This document shows, piece after piece, positions 12,140-24,410 of a DNA stretch of 64,000 bases (its first letter is position 1; each line of letters opens with the position of its first letter). Made by a program: the position numbers and the translations under genes. Origin of the DNA: Dryomyza anilis (taxonomy: Eukaryota > Arthropoda > Insecta > Diptera > Dryomyzidae); NCBI GenBank assembly GCA_951804985.1, contig OX638135.1, positions 5,092,093 through 5,156,092 on the forward strand, written 5' to 3'. The notes beneath the pieces are model-generated. The model made no database searches. It worked only from the letters and a program-made list of their open reading frames with translations, and was not told where the DNA came from.

Positions 12140-15100
12140 AAATATCAAAAAGATCAAAAAGATCAAAAAGATCAAAAAGATCAAAAAGGTCAAAAAGATC
12201 AAAAAGATCAAAAAGATCTAAAAGATCAAAAGATCAAAAAGATCAAAAAGATCAAAAAGATCAAAAAGATCAAAAAGATCAAAAAGATCTCAAAAAGATC
12301 AAAAAGATCAAAAAGATCTCAAAAAGATCAAAAAGATCTCAAAAAGATCAAAAAGATCAAAAAGATCTCAAAAAGATCAAAAAGATCAAAAAGATCAAAA
12401 AGATCAAAAAGATCAAAAAGATCAAAAAGATCAAAAAGATCAAAAAGATCAAAAAGATCAAAAAGATCAAAAAGATCAAAAAGATCAAAAAGATCAAAAA
12501 GATCAAAAAGATCAAAAAGATCAAAAAGATCAAAAAGATCAAAAAGATCAAAAAGATCAAAAAGATCAAAAAGATCAAAAAGATCAAAAAGATCAAAAAG
12601 ATCAAAAAGATCAAAAAGATCAAAAAGATCAAAAAGATCAAAAAGATCAAAAAGATCAAAAAGATCAAAAAGATCAAAAAGATCAAAAAGATCAAAAAGA
12701 TCAAAAAGATCAAAAAGATCAAAAAGATCAAAAAGATCAAAAAGATCAAAAAGATCAAAAAGATCAAAAAGATCAAAAAGATCAAAAAGATCAAAAAGAT
12801 CAAAAAGATCAAAAAGATCAAAAAGATCAAAAAGATCAAAAAGATCAAAAAGATCAAAAAGATCAAAAAGATCAAAAAGATCAAAAAGATCAAAAAGATC
12901 GAAAAGATCAAATAGATCGAAAAGATCAAATAGATCAAAAAGATCAGAAAGATCGAAAAGATCAGAAAGAACGAAAAGATCAAAAAGATCAAAAAGATCA
13001 AAAAGATCAAAAAGATCAATAGATCAAAAAGATCAAAAAGATCAAAAAGATCAAAAAGATCAAATAGATCGAAAAGATCAAATAGATCAAAAAGATCAGA
13101 AAGATCGAAAAGATCAGAAAGAACGAAAAGATCAAAAAGATCAAAAAGATCAAAAAGATCAAAAAGATCAAAAAGATCAAAAAGATCAAAAAGATCAAAA
13201 AGATCAAAAAGATCAAAAAGATCAAAAAGATCAAAAAGATCAAAAAGATCAAAAAGAGATCAAAAAGATCAAAAAGATCGAAAAGATCGAAAAGATCAAA
13301 AAGATCAAAAAGATCAAAAAGATCAAAAAGATCAAAAAGATCAAAAAGATCAAAAAGATCAAAAAGATCAAAAAGATCAAAAAGATCAAAAAGATCAAAA
13401 AGATCAAAAAGATCAAAAAGATCAAAAAGATCAAAAAGATCAAAAAGATCAAAAAGATCAAAAAGATCAAAAAGATCAAAAAGATCAAAAAGATCAAAAA
13501 GATCAAAAAGATCAAAAAGATCAAAAAGATCAAAAAGATCAAAAAGATCAAAAAGATCAAAAAGATCAAAAAGATCAAAAAGATCAAAAAGATCAAAAAG
13601 ATCAAAAAGATCAAAAAGATCAAAAAGATCAAAAAGATCAAAAAGATCAAAAAGATCAAAAAGATCAAAAAGATCAAAAAGATCAAAAAGATCAAAAAGA
13701 TCAAAAAGATCAAAAAGATCAAAAAGATCAAAAAGATCAAAAAGATCGAAAAGATCAAATAGATCAAAAAGATCAAAAAGATCAAAAAGATCAAAAAGAT
13801 CAAAAAGATCAAAAAGATCAAAAAGATCAAAAAGATCAAAAAGATCAAAAAGATCAAAAAGATCAAAAAGATCAAAAAGATCAAAAAGATCAAAAAGATC
13901 AAAAAGATCAAAAAGATCAAAAAGATCAAAAAGATCAAAAAGATCAAAAAGATCAAAAAGATCAAAAAGATCAAAAAGATCAAAAAGATCAAAAAGATCA
14001 AAAAGATCAAAAAGATCAAAAAGATCAAAAAGATCAAAAAGATCAAAAAGATCAAAATGATCAAAAAGATCAAAAAGATCAAAAAGATCAAATAGATCAA
14101 AAAGATCAAATAGATCAAAAAGATCAAAAAGATCAAAAAGATCAAAAAGATCAAAAAGATCAAAAAGATCAAAAAGATCAAAAAGATCAAAAAGATCAAA
14201 AAGGTCAAAAAGATCAAAAAGATCAAAAAGATCAAAAAGATCAAAAAGATCAAAAAGATCAAAAAGATCAAAAAGATCAAAATGATCAAAAAGATCAAAA
14301 AGATCAAAAAGATCAAAAAGATCAAAAAGATCGAAAAGATCAAAAAGATCAAAAAGATCAAAAGATCAAAAAGATCAAAAAGATCAAAAAGATCAAAAGA
14401 TCAAAAAGATCAAAAAGATCAAAAAGATCAAAAAGATCAAAAAGATCAAAAAGATCAAAAAGATCAAAAAGATCAAAAAGATCAAAAAGATCAAAAAGAT
14501 CAAAAAGATCAAAATGATCAAAAAGATCAAAAAGATCAAAAAGATCAAAAGATCAAAAAGATCAAAAAGATCAAAAAGATCAAAAAGATCAAAAAGATCA
14601 AAAAGATCAAAAAGATCAAAAAGATCAAAAAGATCAAAAAGATCAAAAAGATCAAAAAGATCAAAATGATCAAAAAGATCAAAAAGATCAAAAAGATCAA
14701 AAAGATCAAAAAGATCGAAAAGATCAAAAAGAGATCGAAAAGATCAAAAAGATCAAAAAGATCGAAAAGATCAAAAAGATCGAAAAGATCAAAAAGATCA
14801 AAAAGATCAAAAAGATCAAAAAGATCAAAAAGATCAAAAAGATCAAAAAGATCAAAAAGATCAAAAAGATCAAAAAGATCAAAAAGATCAAAAAGATCAA
14901 AAAGATCAAAAAGATCAAAAAGATCAAAAAGATCAAAAAGATCAAAAAGATCAAAAAGATCAAAAAGATCAAAAAGATCAAAAAGATCAAAAAGATCTAA
15001 AAAAGATCAAAAAGATCAAAAAGATCAAAAAGATCAAAAAGATCAAAAAGATCAAAAAGATCAAAAAGATCAAAAAGATCAAAAAGATCAAAAAGATCAA

Positions 15101-15330
15101 AAAGATCAAAAAGATCAAAAAGATCAAAAAGATCAAAAAGATCAAAAAGATCAAAAAGATCAATAGATCAAAAATATCAAAAAGATCAAAAAGATCAAAA
15201 AGATCAAAAAGATCAAAAAGATCAAAAAGATCAAAAGATCAAAAAGATCAAAAAGATCAAAAAGATCAAAAAGATCAAAAAGATCAAAAAGAGATCAAAA
15301 AGATCAAAAAGATCGAAAAGATCAAAGAGA
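12140..15330 (+). repeat. Long duplicated block, copy 1
   Basis: Starts with an AATATC unit (about 12142), GGTC at 12188, GATCTAAAA and a short group of GATCTCAAAAA units (12287-12375). Two cassette D copies follow, then a long 9-mer run with scattered GATCAAATA and AATGATC units, a GATCTAAAAAA unit at about 14995, GATCAATA followed by AATATC at 15158, and an AGAGATC near 15325. The same marker order is found at 17255-20500, with offsets rising from 5106 to 5170 bp. Confidence 0.9.
12897..13129 (+). repeat. Cassette D, copies 1 and 2
   Basis: Cassette D is an ordered set: GATCGAAAA and GATCAAATA alternating, then GATCAGAAA, GATCGAAAA, GATCAGAAA and GAACGAAAA. Copies are at 12897-12978 and 13058-13129, separated by 9-mers and an 8-bp GATCAATA unit. 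Their counterparts at 18003 and 18164 are both offset by exactly 5106 bp. Confidence 0.92.
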
Positions 15331-17254
15331 TCAAAAAGATCAAAAAGATCAAAAGATCAAAAAGATCAAAAAGATCAAAAAGATCAAAAAGATCAAAAAG
15401 ATCAAAAAGATCAAAAAGATCAAAAAGATCAAAAAGATCAAAAAGATCAAAAAGATCAAAATGATCAAAAAGATCAAAAAGATCAAAAAGATCAAAAAGA
15501 TCAAAAAGATCGAAAAGATCAAAAAGAGATCGAAAAGATCAAAAAGATCAAAAAGATCAAAAAGATCAAAAAGATCAAAAAGATCAAAAAGATCAAAAAG
15601 ATCAAAAAGATCAAAAAGATCAAAAAGATCAAAAAGATCAAAAAGATCAAAAAGATCAAAATGATCAAAAAGATCAAAAAGATCAAAAAGATCAAAAAGA
15701 TCAAAAAGATCAAAAAGATCAAAAAGATCAAAAAGATCAAAATGATCAAAAAGATCAAAAAGATCAAAAAGATCAAGAAGATCAAAAAGATCGAAAAGAT
15801 CAAAAAGAGATCAAAAAGATCAAAAAGATCAAAAAGATCAAAAAGATCAAAAAGATCAAAAAGATCAAAAAGATCAAAAAGATCAAAAAGATCAAAAAGA
15901 TCGAAAAGATCAAATAGATCGAAAAGATCAAATAGATCGAAAAGATCAAATAGATCAAAAAGATCAGAAAGATCGAAAAGATCAGAAAGAACGAAAAGAT
16001 CAAAAAGATCAAAAAGATCAAAAAGATCAAAAAGATCAAAAAGATCAAAAAGATCAAAAAGATCAATAGATCAAAAAGATCAAAAAGATCAAAAAGATCA
16101 AAAAGATCAAAAAGATCAAAAAGATCAAAAGATCAAAAAGATCAAAAAGATCAAAAAAATCAAAAAGATCAAAAAGATCAAAAAGATCAAAAAGATCAAA
16201 AAGATCAAAAAGAGATCGAAAAGATCAAAAAGATCAAAAAGATCGAAAAGATCAAAAAGATCGAAAAGATCAAAAAGATCAAAAAGATCAAAAAGATCAA
16301 AAAGATCAAAATGATCAAAAAGATCAAAAAGATCAAAAAGATCAAAAAAATCAAAAAGATCAAAAAGATCAAAAAGATCAAAAAGATCAAAAAGATCAAA
16401 AAGATCAAAAAGATCAAAAAGATCAAAAAGATCAAAAAGATCAAAAAGATCAAAAAGATCAAAAAGATCAAAAAGATCAAAAAGATCAAAAAGATCAAAA
16501 AGATCAAAAAGATCAAAAAGATCAAAAAGATCAAAAAGATCAAAAAGATCAAAAAGATCAAAAAGATCAAAAAGATCAAAAAGATCAAAAAGATCAAAAA
16601 GATCAAAAAGATCAAAAAGATCAAAAATATCAAAAAGATCAAAAAGATCAAAAAGATCAAAAAGATCAAAAAGGTCAAAAAGATCAAAAAGATCAAAAAG
16701 ATCTAAAAGATCAAAAAGATCAAAAAGATCAAAAAGATCAAAAAGATCAAAAAGATCAAAAAGATCAAAAAGATCAAAAAGATCAAAAAGATCAAAAAGA
16801 TCAAAAAGATCAAAAAGATCAAAAAGATCAAAAAGATCAAAAAGATCAAAAAGATCAAAATGATCAAAAAGATCAAAAAGATCAAAAAGATCGAAAAGAT
16901 CAAAAAGATCGAAAAGATCAAAAAGATCAAAAAGATCAAAAAGATCAAAAAGATCAAAATGATCAAAAAGATCAAAAAGATCAAAAAGATCAAAAAAATC
17001 AAAAAGATCAAAAAGATCAAAAAGATCAAAAAGATCAAAAAGATCAAAAAGATCAAAAAGATCAAAAAGATCAAAAAGATCAAAAAGATCAAAAAGATCA
17101 AAAAGATCAAAAAGATCAAAAAGATCAAAAAGATCAAAAAGATCAAAAAGATCAAAAAGATCAAAAAGATCAAAAAGATCAAAAAGATCAAAAAGATCAA
17201 AAAGATCAAAAAGATCAAAAAGATCAAAAAGATCAAAAAGATCAAAAAGATCAA
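15331..17254 (+). repeat. 9-mers with cassette D and AATATC/GGTC group
   Basis: Contains 9-mer runs with AATGATC units, cassette D copy 3 (15899-15998) followed by GATCAATA at about 16062, a GAGATCG cluster at 16212, and an AATATC to GGTC to GATCTAAAA group at 16626-16708 that repeats the group at 12142-12220 and 17256-17340. Confidence 0.88.
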
Positions 17255-20200
17255 AAATATCAAAAAGATCAAAAAGATCAAAAAGATCAAAAAGATCAAA
17301 AAGGTCAAAAAGATCAAAAAGATCAAAAAGATCTAAAAGATCAAAAGATCAAAAAGATCAAAAAGATCAAAAAGATCAAAAAGATCAAAAAGATCAAAAA
17401 GATCTCAAAAAGATCAAAAAGATCAAAAAGATCTCAAAAAGATCATAAAGATCTCAAAAAGATCAAAAAGATCAAAAAGATCAAAAAGATCTCAAAAAGA
17501 TCAAAAAGATCAAAAAGATCAAAAAGATCAAAAAGATCAAAAAGATCAAAAAGATCAAAAAGATCAAAAAGATCAAAAAGATCAAAAAGATCAAAAAGAT
17601 CAAAAAGATCAAAAAGATCAAAAAGATCAAAAAGATCAAAAAGATCAAAAAGATCAAAAAGATCAAAAAGATCAAAAAGATCAAAAAGATCAAAAAGATC
17701 AAAAAGATCAAAAAGATCAAAAAGATCAAAAAGATCAAAAAGATCAAAAAGATCAAAAAGATCAAAAAGATCAAAAAGATCAAAAAGATCAAAAAGATCA
17801 AAAAGATCAAAAAGATCAAAAAGATCAAAAAGATCAAAAAGATCAAAAAGATCAAAAAGATCAAAAAGATCAAAAAGATCAAAAAGATCAAAAAGATCAA
17901 AAAGATCAAAAAGATCAAAAAGATCAAAAAGATCAAAAAGATCAAAAAGATCAAAAAGATCAAAAAGATCAAAAAGATCAAAAAGATCAAAAAGATCAAA
18001 AAGATCGAAAAGATCAAATAGATCGAAAAGATCAAATAGATCAAAAAGATCAGAAAGATCGAAAAGATCAGAAAGAACGAAAAGATCAAAAAGATCAAAA
18101 AGATCAAAAAGATCAAAAAGATCAATAGATCAAAAAGATCAAAAAGATCAAAAAGATCAAAAAGATCAAATAGATCGAAAAGATCAAATAGATCAAAAAG
18201 ATCAGAAAGATCGAAAAGATCAGATAGAACGAAAAGATCAAAAAGATCAAAAAGATCAAAAAGATCAAAAAGATCAAAAAGATCAAAAAGATCAAAAAGA
18301 TCAAAAAGATCAAAAAGATCAAAAAGATCAAAAAGATCAAAAAGATCAAAAAGATCAAAAAGATCAAAAAGAGATCAAAAAGATCAAAAAGATCGAAAAG
18401 ATCGAAAAGATCAAAAAGATCAAAAAGATCAAAAAGATCAAAAAGATCAAAAAGATCAAAAAGATCAAAAAGATCAAAAAGATCAAAAAGATCAAAAAGA
18501 TCAAAAAGATCAAAAAGATCAAAAAGATCAAAAAGATCAAAAAGATCAAAAAGATCAAAAAGATCAAAAAGATCAAAAAGATCAAAAAGATCAAAAAGAT
18601 CAAAAAGATCAAAAAGATCAAAAAGATCAAAAAGATCAAAAAGATCAAAAAGATCAAAAAGATCAAAAAGATCAAAAAGATCAAAAAGATCAAAAAGATC
18701 AAAAAGATCAAAAAGATCAAAAAGATCAAAAAGATCAAAAAGATCAAAAAGATCAAAAAGATCAAAAAGATCAAAAAGATCAAAAAGATCAAAAAGATCA
18801 AAAAGATCAAAAAGATCAAAAAGATCAAAAAGATCAAAAAGATCAAAAAGATCAAAAAGATCAAAAAGATCAAAAAGATCAAAAAGATCAAAAAGATCAA
18901 AAAGATCAAAAAGATCAAAAAGATCAAAAAGATCAAAAAGATCAAAAAGATCAAAAAGATCAAAAAGATCAAAAAGATCAAAAAGATCAAAAAGATCGAA
19001 AAGATCAAATAGATCAAAAAGATCAAAAAGATCAAAAAGATCAAAAAGATCAAAAAGATCAAAAAGATCAAAAAGATCAAAAAGATCAAAAAGATCAAAA
19101 AGATCAAAAAGATCAAAAAGATCAAAAAGATCAAAAAGATCAAAAAGATCAAAAAGATCAAAAAGATCAAAAAGATCAAAAAGATCAAAAAGATCAAAAA
19201 GATCAAAAAGATCAAAAAGATCAAAAAGATCAAAAAGATCAAAAAGATCAAAATGATCAAAAAGATCAAAAAGATCAAAAAGATCAAATAGATCAAAAAG
19301 ATCAAATAGATCAAAAAGATCAAAAAGATCAAAAAGATCAAAAAGATCAAAAAGATCAAAAAGATCAAAAAGATCAAAAAGATCAAAAAGATCAAAAAGG
19401 TCAAAAAGATCAAAAAGATCAAAAAGATCAAAAAGATCAAAAAGATCAAAAAGATCAAAATGATCAAAAAGATCAAAAAGATCAAAAAGATCAAAAAGAT
19501 CAAAAAGATCGAAAAGATCAAAAAGATCAAAAAGATCAAAAGATCAAAAAGATCAAAAAGATCAAAAAGATCAAAAAGATCAAAAAGATCAAAAAGATCA
19601 AAAAGATCAAAAAGATCAAAAAGATCAAAAAGATCAAAAAGATCAAAAAGATCAAAAAGATCAAAAAGATCAAAATGATCAAAAAGATCAAAAAGATCAA
19701 AAAGATCAAAAGATCAAAAAGATCAAAAAGATCAAAAAGATCAAAAAGATCAAAAAGATCAAAAAGATCAAAAAGATCAAAAAGATCAAAAAGATCAAAA
19801 AGATCAAAAAGATCAAAAAGATCAAAATGATCAAAAAGATCAAAAAGATCAAAAAGATCAAAAAGATCAAAAAGATCGAAAAGATCAAAAAGAGATCGAA
19901 AAGATCAAAAAGATCAAAAAGATCGAAAAGATCAAAAAGATCGAAAAGATCAAAAAGATCAAAAAGATCAAAAAGATCAAAAAGATCAAAAAGATCAAAA
20001 AGATCAAAAAGATCAAAAAGATCAAAAAGATCAAAAAGATCAAAAAGATCAAAAAGATCAAAAAGATCAAAAAGATCAAAAAGATCAAAAAGATCAAAAA
20101 GATCAAAAAGATCAAAAAGATCAAAAAGATCAAAAAGATCAAAAAGATCAAAAAGATCAAAAAGATCTAAAAAAGATCAAAAAGATCAAAAAGATCAAAA

Positions 20201-20500
20201 AGATCAAAAAGATCAAAAAGATCAAAAAGATCAAAAAGATCAAAAAGATCAAAAAGATCAAAAAGATCAAAAAGATCAAAAAGATCAAAAAGATCAAAAA
20301 GATCAAAAAGATCAAAAAGATCAAAAAGATCAATAGATCAAAAATATCAAAAAGATCAAAAAGATCAAAAAGATCAAAAAGATCAAAAAGATCAAAAAGA
20401 TCAAAAGATCAAAAAGATCAAAAAGATCAAAAAGATCAAAAAGATCAAAAAGATCAAAAAGAGATCAAAAAGATCAAAAAGATCGAAAAGATCAAAGAGA
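17255..20500 (+). repeat. Long duplicated block, copy 2
   Basis: Same order of markers as 12140-15330: AATATC, GGTC (17303), GATCTAAAA, short GATCTC group (17401-17495), two cassette D copies (18003-18083 and 18164-18235), GATCTAAAAAA (about 20165), GATCAATA plus AATATC (20328), AGAGATC. Private differences include a CATAAAG change near 17444 and GATCAGATA in place of GATCAGAAA at about 18221. Length differences fall in 9-mer runs. Confidence 0.9.
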
Positions 20501-20659
20501 TCAAAAAGATCAAAAAGATCAAAAGATCAAAAAGATCAAAAAGATCAAAAAGATCAAAAAGATCAAAAAGATCAAAAAGATCAAAAAGATCAAAAAGATC
20601 AAAAAGATCAAAAAGATCAAAAAGATCAAAATGATCAAAAAGATCAAAAAGATCAAAAA

Positions 20660-21870
20660 GATCAAATAGATCGAAAAGATCAAATAGATCGAAAAGATCA
20701 AATAGATCAAAAAGATCAGAAAGATCGAAAAGATCAGAAAGAACGAAAAGATCAAAAAGATCAAAAAGATCAAAAAGATCAAAAAGATCAAAAAGATCAA
20801 AAAGATCAATAGATCAAAAAGATCAAAAAGATCAAAAAGATCAAAAAGATCAAAAAGATCAAAAAGATCAAAAGATCAAAAAGATCAAAAAGATCAAAAA
20901 GATCAAAAAGATCAAAAAGATCAAAAAGATCAAAAAGATCAAAAAGATCAAAAAGATCAAAAAGAGATCAAAAAGATCAAAAAGATCGAAAAGATCAAAA
21001 AGATCAAAATGATCAAAAAGATCAAAAAGATCAAAAAGATCAAGAAGATCAAAAAGATCGAAAAGATCAAAAAGAGATCAAAAAGATCAAAAAGATCAAA
21101 AAGATCAAAAAGATCAAAAAGATCAAAAAGATCAAAAAGATCAAAAAGATCAAAATGATCAAAAAGATCAAAAAGATCAAAAAGATCAAATAGATCGAAA
21201 AGATCAAATAGATCGAAAAGATCAAATAGATCAAAAAGATCAGAAAGATCGAAAAGATCAGAAAGAACGAAAAGATCAAAAAGATCAAAAAGATCAAAAA
21301 GATCAAAAAGATCAAAAAGATCAAAAAGATCAATAGATCAAAAAGATCAAAAAGATCAAAAAGATCAAAAAGATCAAAAAGATCAAAAAGATCAAAAGAT
21401 CAAAAAGATCAAAAAGATCAAAAAGATCAAAAAGATCAAAAAGATCAAAAAGATCAAAAAGATCAAAAAGATCAAAAAGATCAAAAAGAGATCAAAAAGA
21501 TCAAAAAGATCGAAAAGATCAAAAAGATCAAAATGATCAAAAAGATCAAAAAGATCAAAAAGATCAAGAAGATCAAAAAGATCGAAAAGATCAAAAAGAG
21601 ATCAAAAAGATCAAAAAGATCAAAAAGATCAAAAAGATCAAAAAGATCAAAAAGATCAAAAAGATCAAAAAGATCAAAAAGATCAAAAAGATCAAAAAGA
21701 TCAAAAAGATCGAAAAGATCAAATAGATCGAAAAGATCAAATAGATCGAAAAGATCAAATAGATCAAAAAGATCAGAAAGATCGAAAAGATCAGAAAGAA
21801 CGAAAAGATCAAAAAGATCAAAAAGATCAAAAAGATCAAAAAGATCAAAAAGATCAAAAAGATCAATAGA
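20660..21870 (+). repeat. Cassette D, copies 6 to 8
   Basis: Copies at 20660-20749, 21184-21272 and 21709-21806, each followed 45-60 bp later by the 8-bp unit GATCAATA. The copies are about 524 bp apart, a local higher-order repeat whose unit also includes GAGATC and GATCG markers. Confidence 0.9.
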
Positions 21871-24107
21871 TCAAAAAGATCAAAAAGATCAAAAAGATCA
21901 AAAAGATCAAAAAGATCAAAAAGATCAAAAGATCAAAAAGATCAAAAAGATCAAAAAGATCAAAAAGATCAAAAAGATCAAAAAGATCAAAAAGATCAAA
22001 AAGATCAAAATGATCAAAAAGATCAAAAAGATCAAAAAGATCAAAAAGATCAAAAAGATCGAAAAGATCAAAAAGAGATCGAAAAGATCAAAAAGATCAA
22101 AAAGATCGAAAAGATCAAAAAGATCGAAAAGATCAAAAAGATCAAAAAGATCAAAAAGATCAAAAAGATCAAAAAGATCAAAAAGATCAAAAAGATCAAA
22201 AAGATCAAAAAGATCAAAAAGATCAAAAAGATCAAAAAGATCAAAAAGATCAAAAAGATCAAAAAGATCAAAAAGATCAAAAAGATCAAAAAGATCAAAA
22301 AGATCAAAAAGATCAAAAAGATCTAAAAAAGATCAAAAAGATCAAAAAGATCAAAAAGATCAAAAAGATCAAAAAGATCAAAAAGATCAAAAAGATCAAA
22401 AAGATCAAAAAGATCAAAAAGATCAAAAAGATCAAAAAGATCAAAAAGATCAAAAAGATCAAAAAGATCAAAAAGATCAAAAAGATCAAAAAGATCAAAA
22501 AGATCAAAAAGATCAAAAAGATCAAAAAGATCAAAAAGATCAAAAAGATCAAAAAGATCAAAAAGATCAAAAAGATCAAAAAGATCAAAAAGATCAAAAA
22601 GATCAAAAAGATCAAAAAGATCAAAAAGATCGAAAAGATCAAAAAGATCAAAAAGATCAAAAAGATCAAAAAGATCAAAAAGATCAAAAAGATCAAAAAG
22701 ATCAAAAAGATCAAAAAGATCAAAAAGATCGAAAAGATCAAAAAGATCAAAAAGATCAAAAAGATCAAAAAGATCAAAAAGATCAAAAAGATCAAAAAGA
22801 TCAAAAAGATCAAAAAGATCAAAAAGATCAAAAAGATCAAAAAGATCAAAAAGATCAAAAAGATCAAAAAGATCAAAAAGATCAAAAAGATCAAAAAGAT
22901 CGAAAAGATCAAAAAGATCAAAAAGATCAAAAAGAGATCAAAAAGATCAAAAAGATCAAAAAGATCAAAAAGATCAAAAAGATCAAAAAGATCAAAAAGA
23001 TCAAAAAGATCAAAAAGATCAAAAAGATCAAAAAGATCAAAAAGATCAAAAAGATCAAAAAGATCAAAAAGATCAAAAAGATCAAAAAGATCAAAAAGAT
23101 CAAAAAGATCAAAAAGATCAAAAAGATCAAAAAGATCAAAAAGAGATCAAAAAGATCAAAAAGATCGAAAAGATCAAAAAGATCAAAAAGATCAAAAAGA
23201 TCAAAAAGATCAAAAAGATCAAAAAGATCAAAAAGATCAAAAAGATCAAAAAGATCAAAAAGATCAAAAAGATCAAAAAGATCAAAAAGATCAAAAAGAT
23301 CAAAAAGATCAAAAAGATCAAAAAGATCAAAAAGATCAAAAAGATCAAAAAGATCAAAAAGATCAAAAAGATCAAAAAGATCAAAAAGATCAAAAAGATC
23401 AAAAAGATCAAAAAGATCAAAAAGAGATCAAAAAGATCAAAAAGATCGAAAAGATCAAAAAGATCAAAAAGATCAAAAAGATCAAAAAGATCAAAAAGAT
23501 CAAAAAGATCAAAAAGATCAAAAAGATCAAAAAGATCAAAAAGATCAAAAAGATCAAAAAGATCAAAAAGATCAAAAAGATCAAAAAGATCAAAAAGATC
23601 AAAAAGATCAAAAAGATCAAAAAGATCAAAAAGATCAAAAAGATCAAAAAGATCAAAAAGATCAAAAAGATCAAAAAGATCAAAAAGATCAAAAAGATCA
23701 AAAAGATCAAAAAGATCAAAAAGATCAAAAAGATCAAAAAGATCAAAAAGATCAAAAAGATCAAAAAGATCAAAAAGATCAAAAAGATCAAAAAGATCAA
23801 AAAGATCAAAAAGATCAAAAAGATCAAAAAGATCAAAAAGATCAAAAAGATCAAAAAGATCAAAAAGATCAAAAAGATCAAAAAGATCAAAAAGATCAAA
23901 AAGATCAAAAAGATCAAAAAGATCAAAGAGATCAAAAAGATCAAAAAGATCAAAAAGATCAAAGAGATCAAAGAGATCAAAAAGATCAAAAGATCAAAAA
24001 GATCAAAAAGATCAAAAAGATCAAAAAGATCAAAATGATCAAAAAGATCAAAAAGATCAAAAAGATCAAAAAGATCAAAAAGATCAAAAAGATCAAAAAG
24101 ATCAAAA
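21871..24107 (+). repeat. 9-mer runs with sparse GATCGAAAA and GAGATC
   Basis: Mostly uniform 9-mers. There is a GAGATCG cluster at 22075-22125, a GATCTAAAAAA unit at about 22321, single GATCGAAAA units near 22629, 22729 and 22900, GAGATC near 22935, 23142 and 23423, and AGAGATC units near 23926-23975. Nothing else is seen. Confidence 0.9.
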
Positions 24108-24410
24108 AGATCAAAAAGAACAAAAAGAACAAAAAGAACAAAAAGAACAAAAAGATCAAAAAGAACAAAAAGAACAAAAAGAACAAAAAGAACAAAAAGA
24201 ACAAAAAGATCAAAAAGATCAAAAAGAACAAAAACAACAAAAAGAACAAAAAGAACAAAAAGATCAACAAAAAAAAGATCAAAAAGATCAAAACGATCAA
24301 AACGATCAAAAATATCAAAAAGATCAAAAAGATCAAAAAGATCAAAAAGATCATAAAGGTCAAAAAGATCTAAAAGATCAAAAGATCAAAAAGATCAAAA
24401 GATCAAAAAG
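24108..24410 (+). repeat. Cassette C, copy 1
   Basis: Ordered markers: runs of GAACAAAAA, an A-rich expansion at about 24267-24275, two ACGATC units, AATATC, GGTC (about 24359), GATCTAAAA and alternating 8- and 9-bp units. The same order follows both island copies (40760, 43210) and appears at 45900. Confidence 0.88.
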
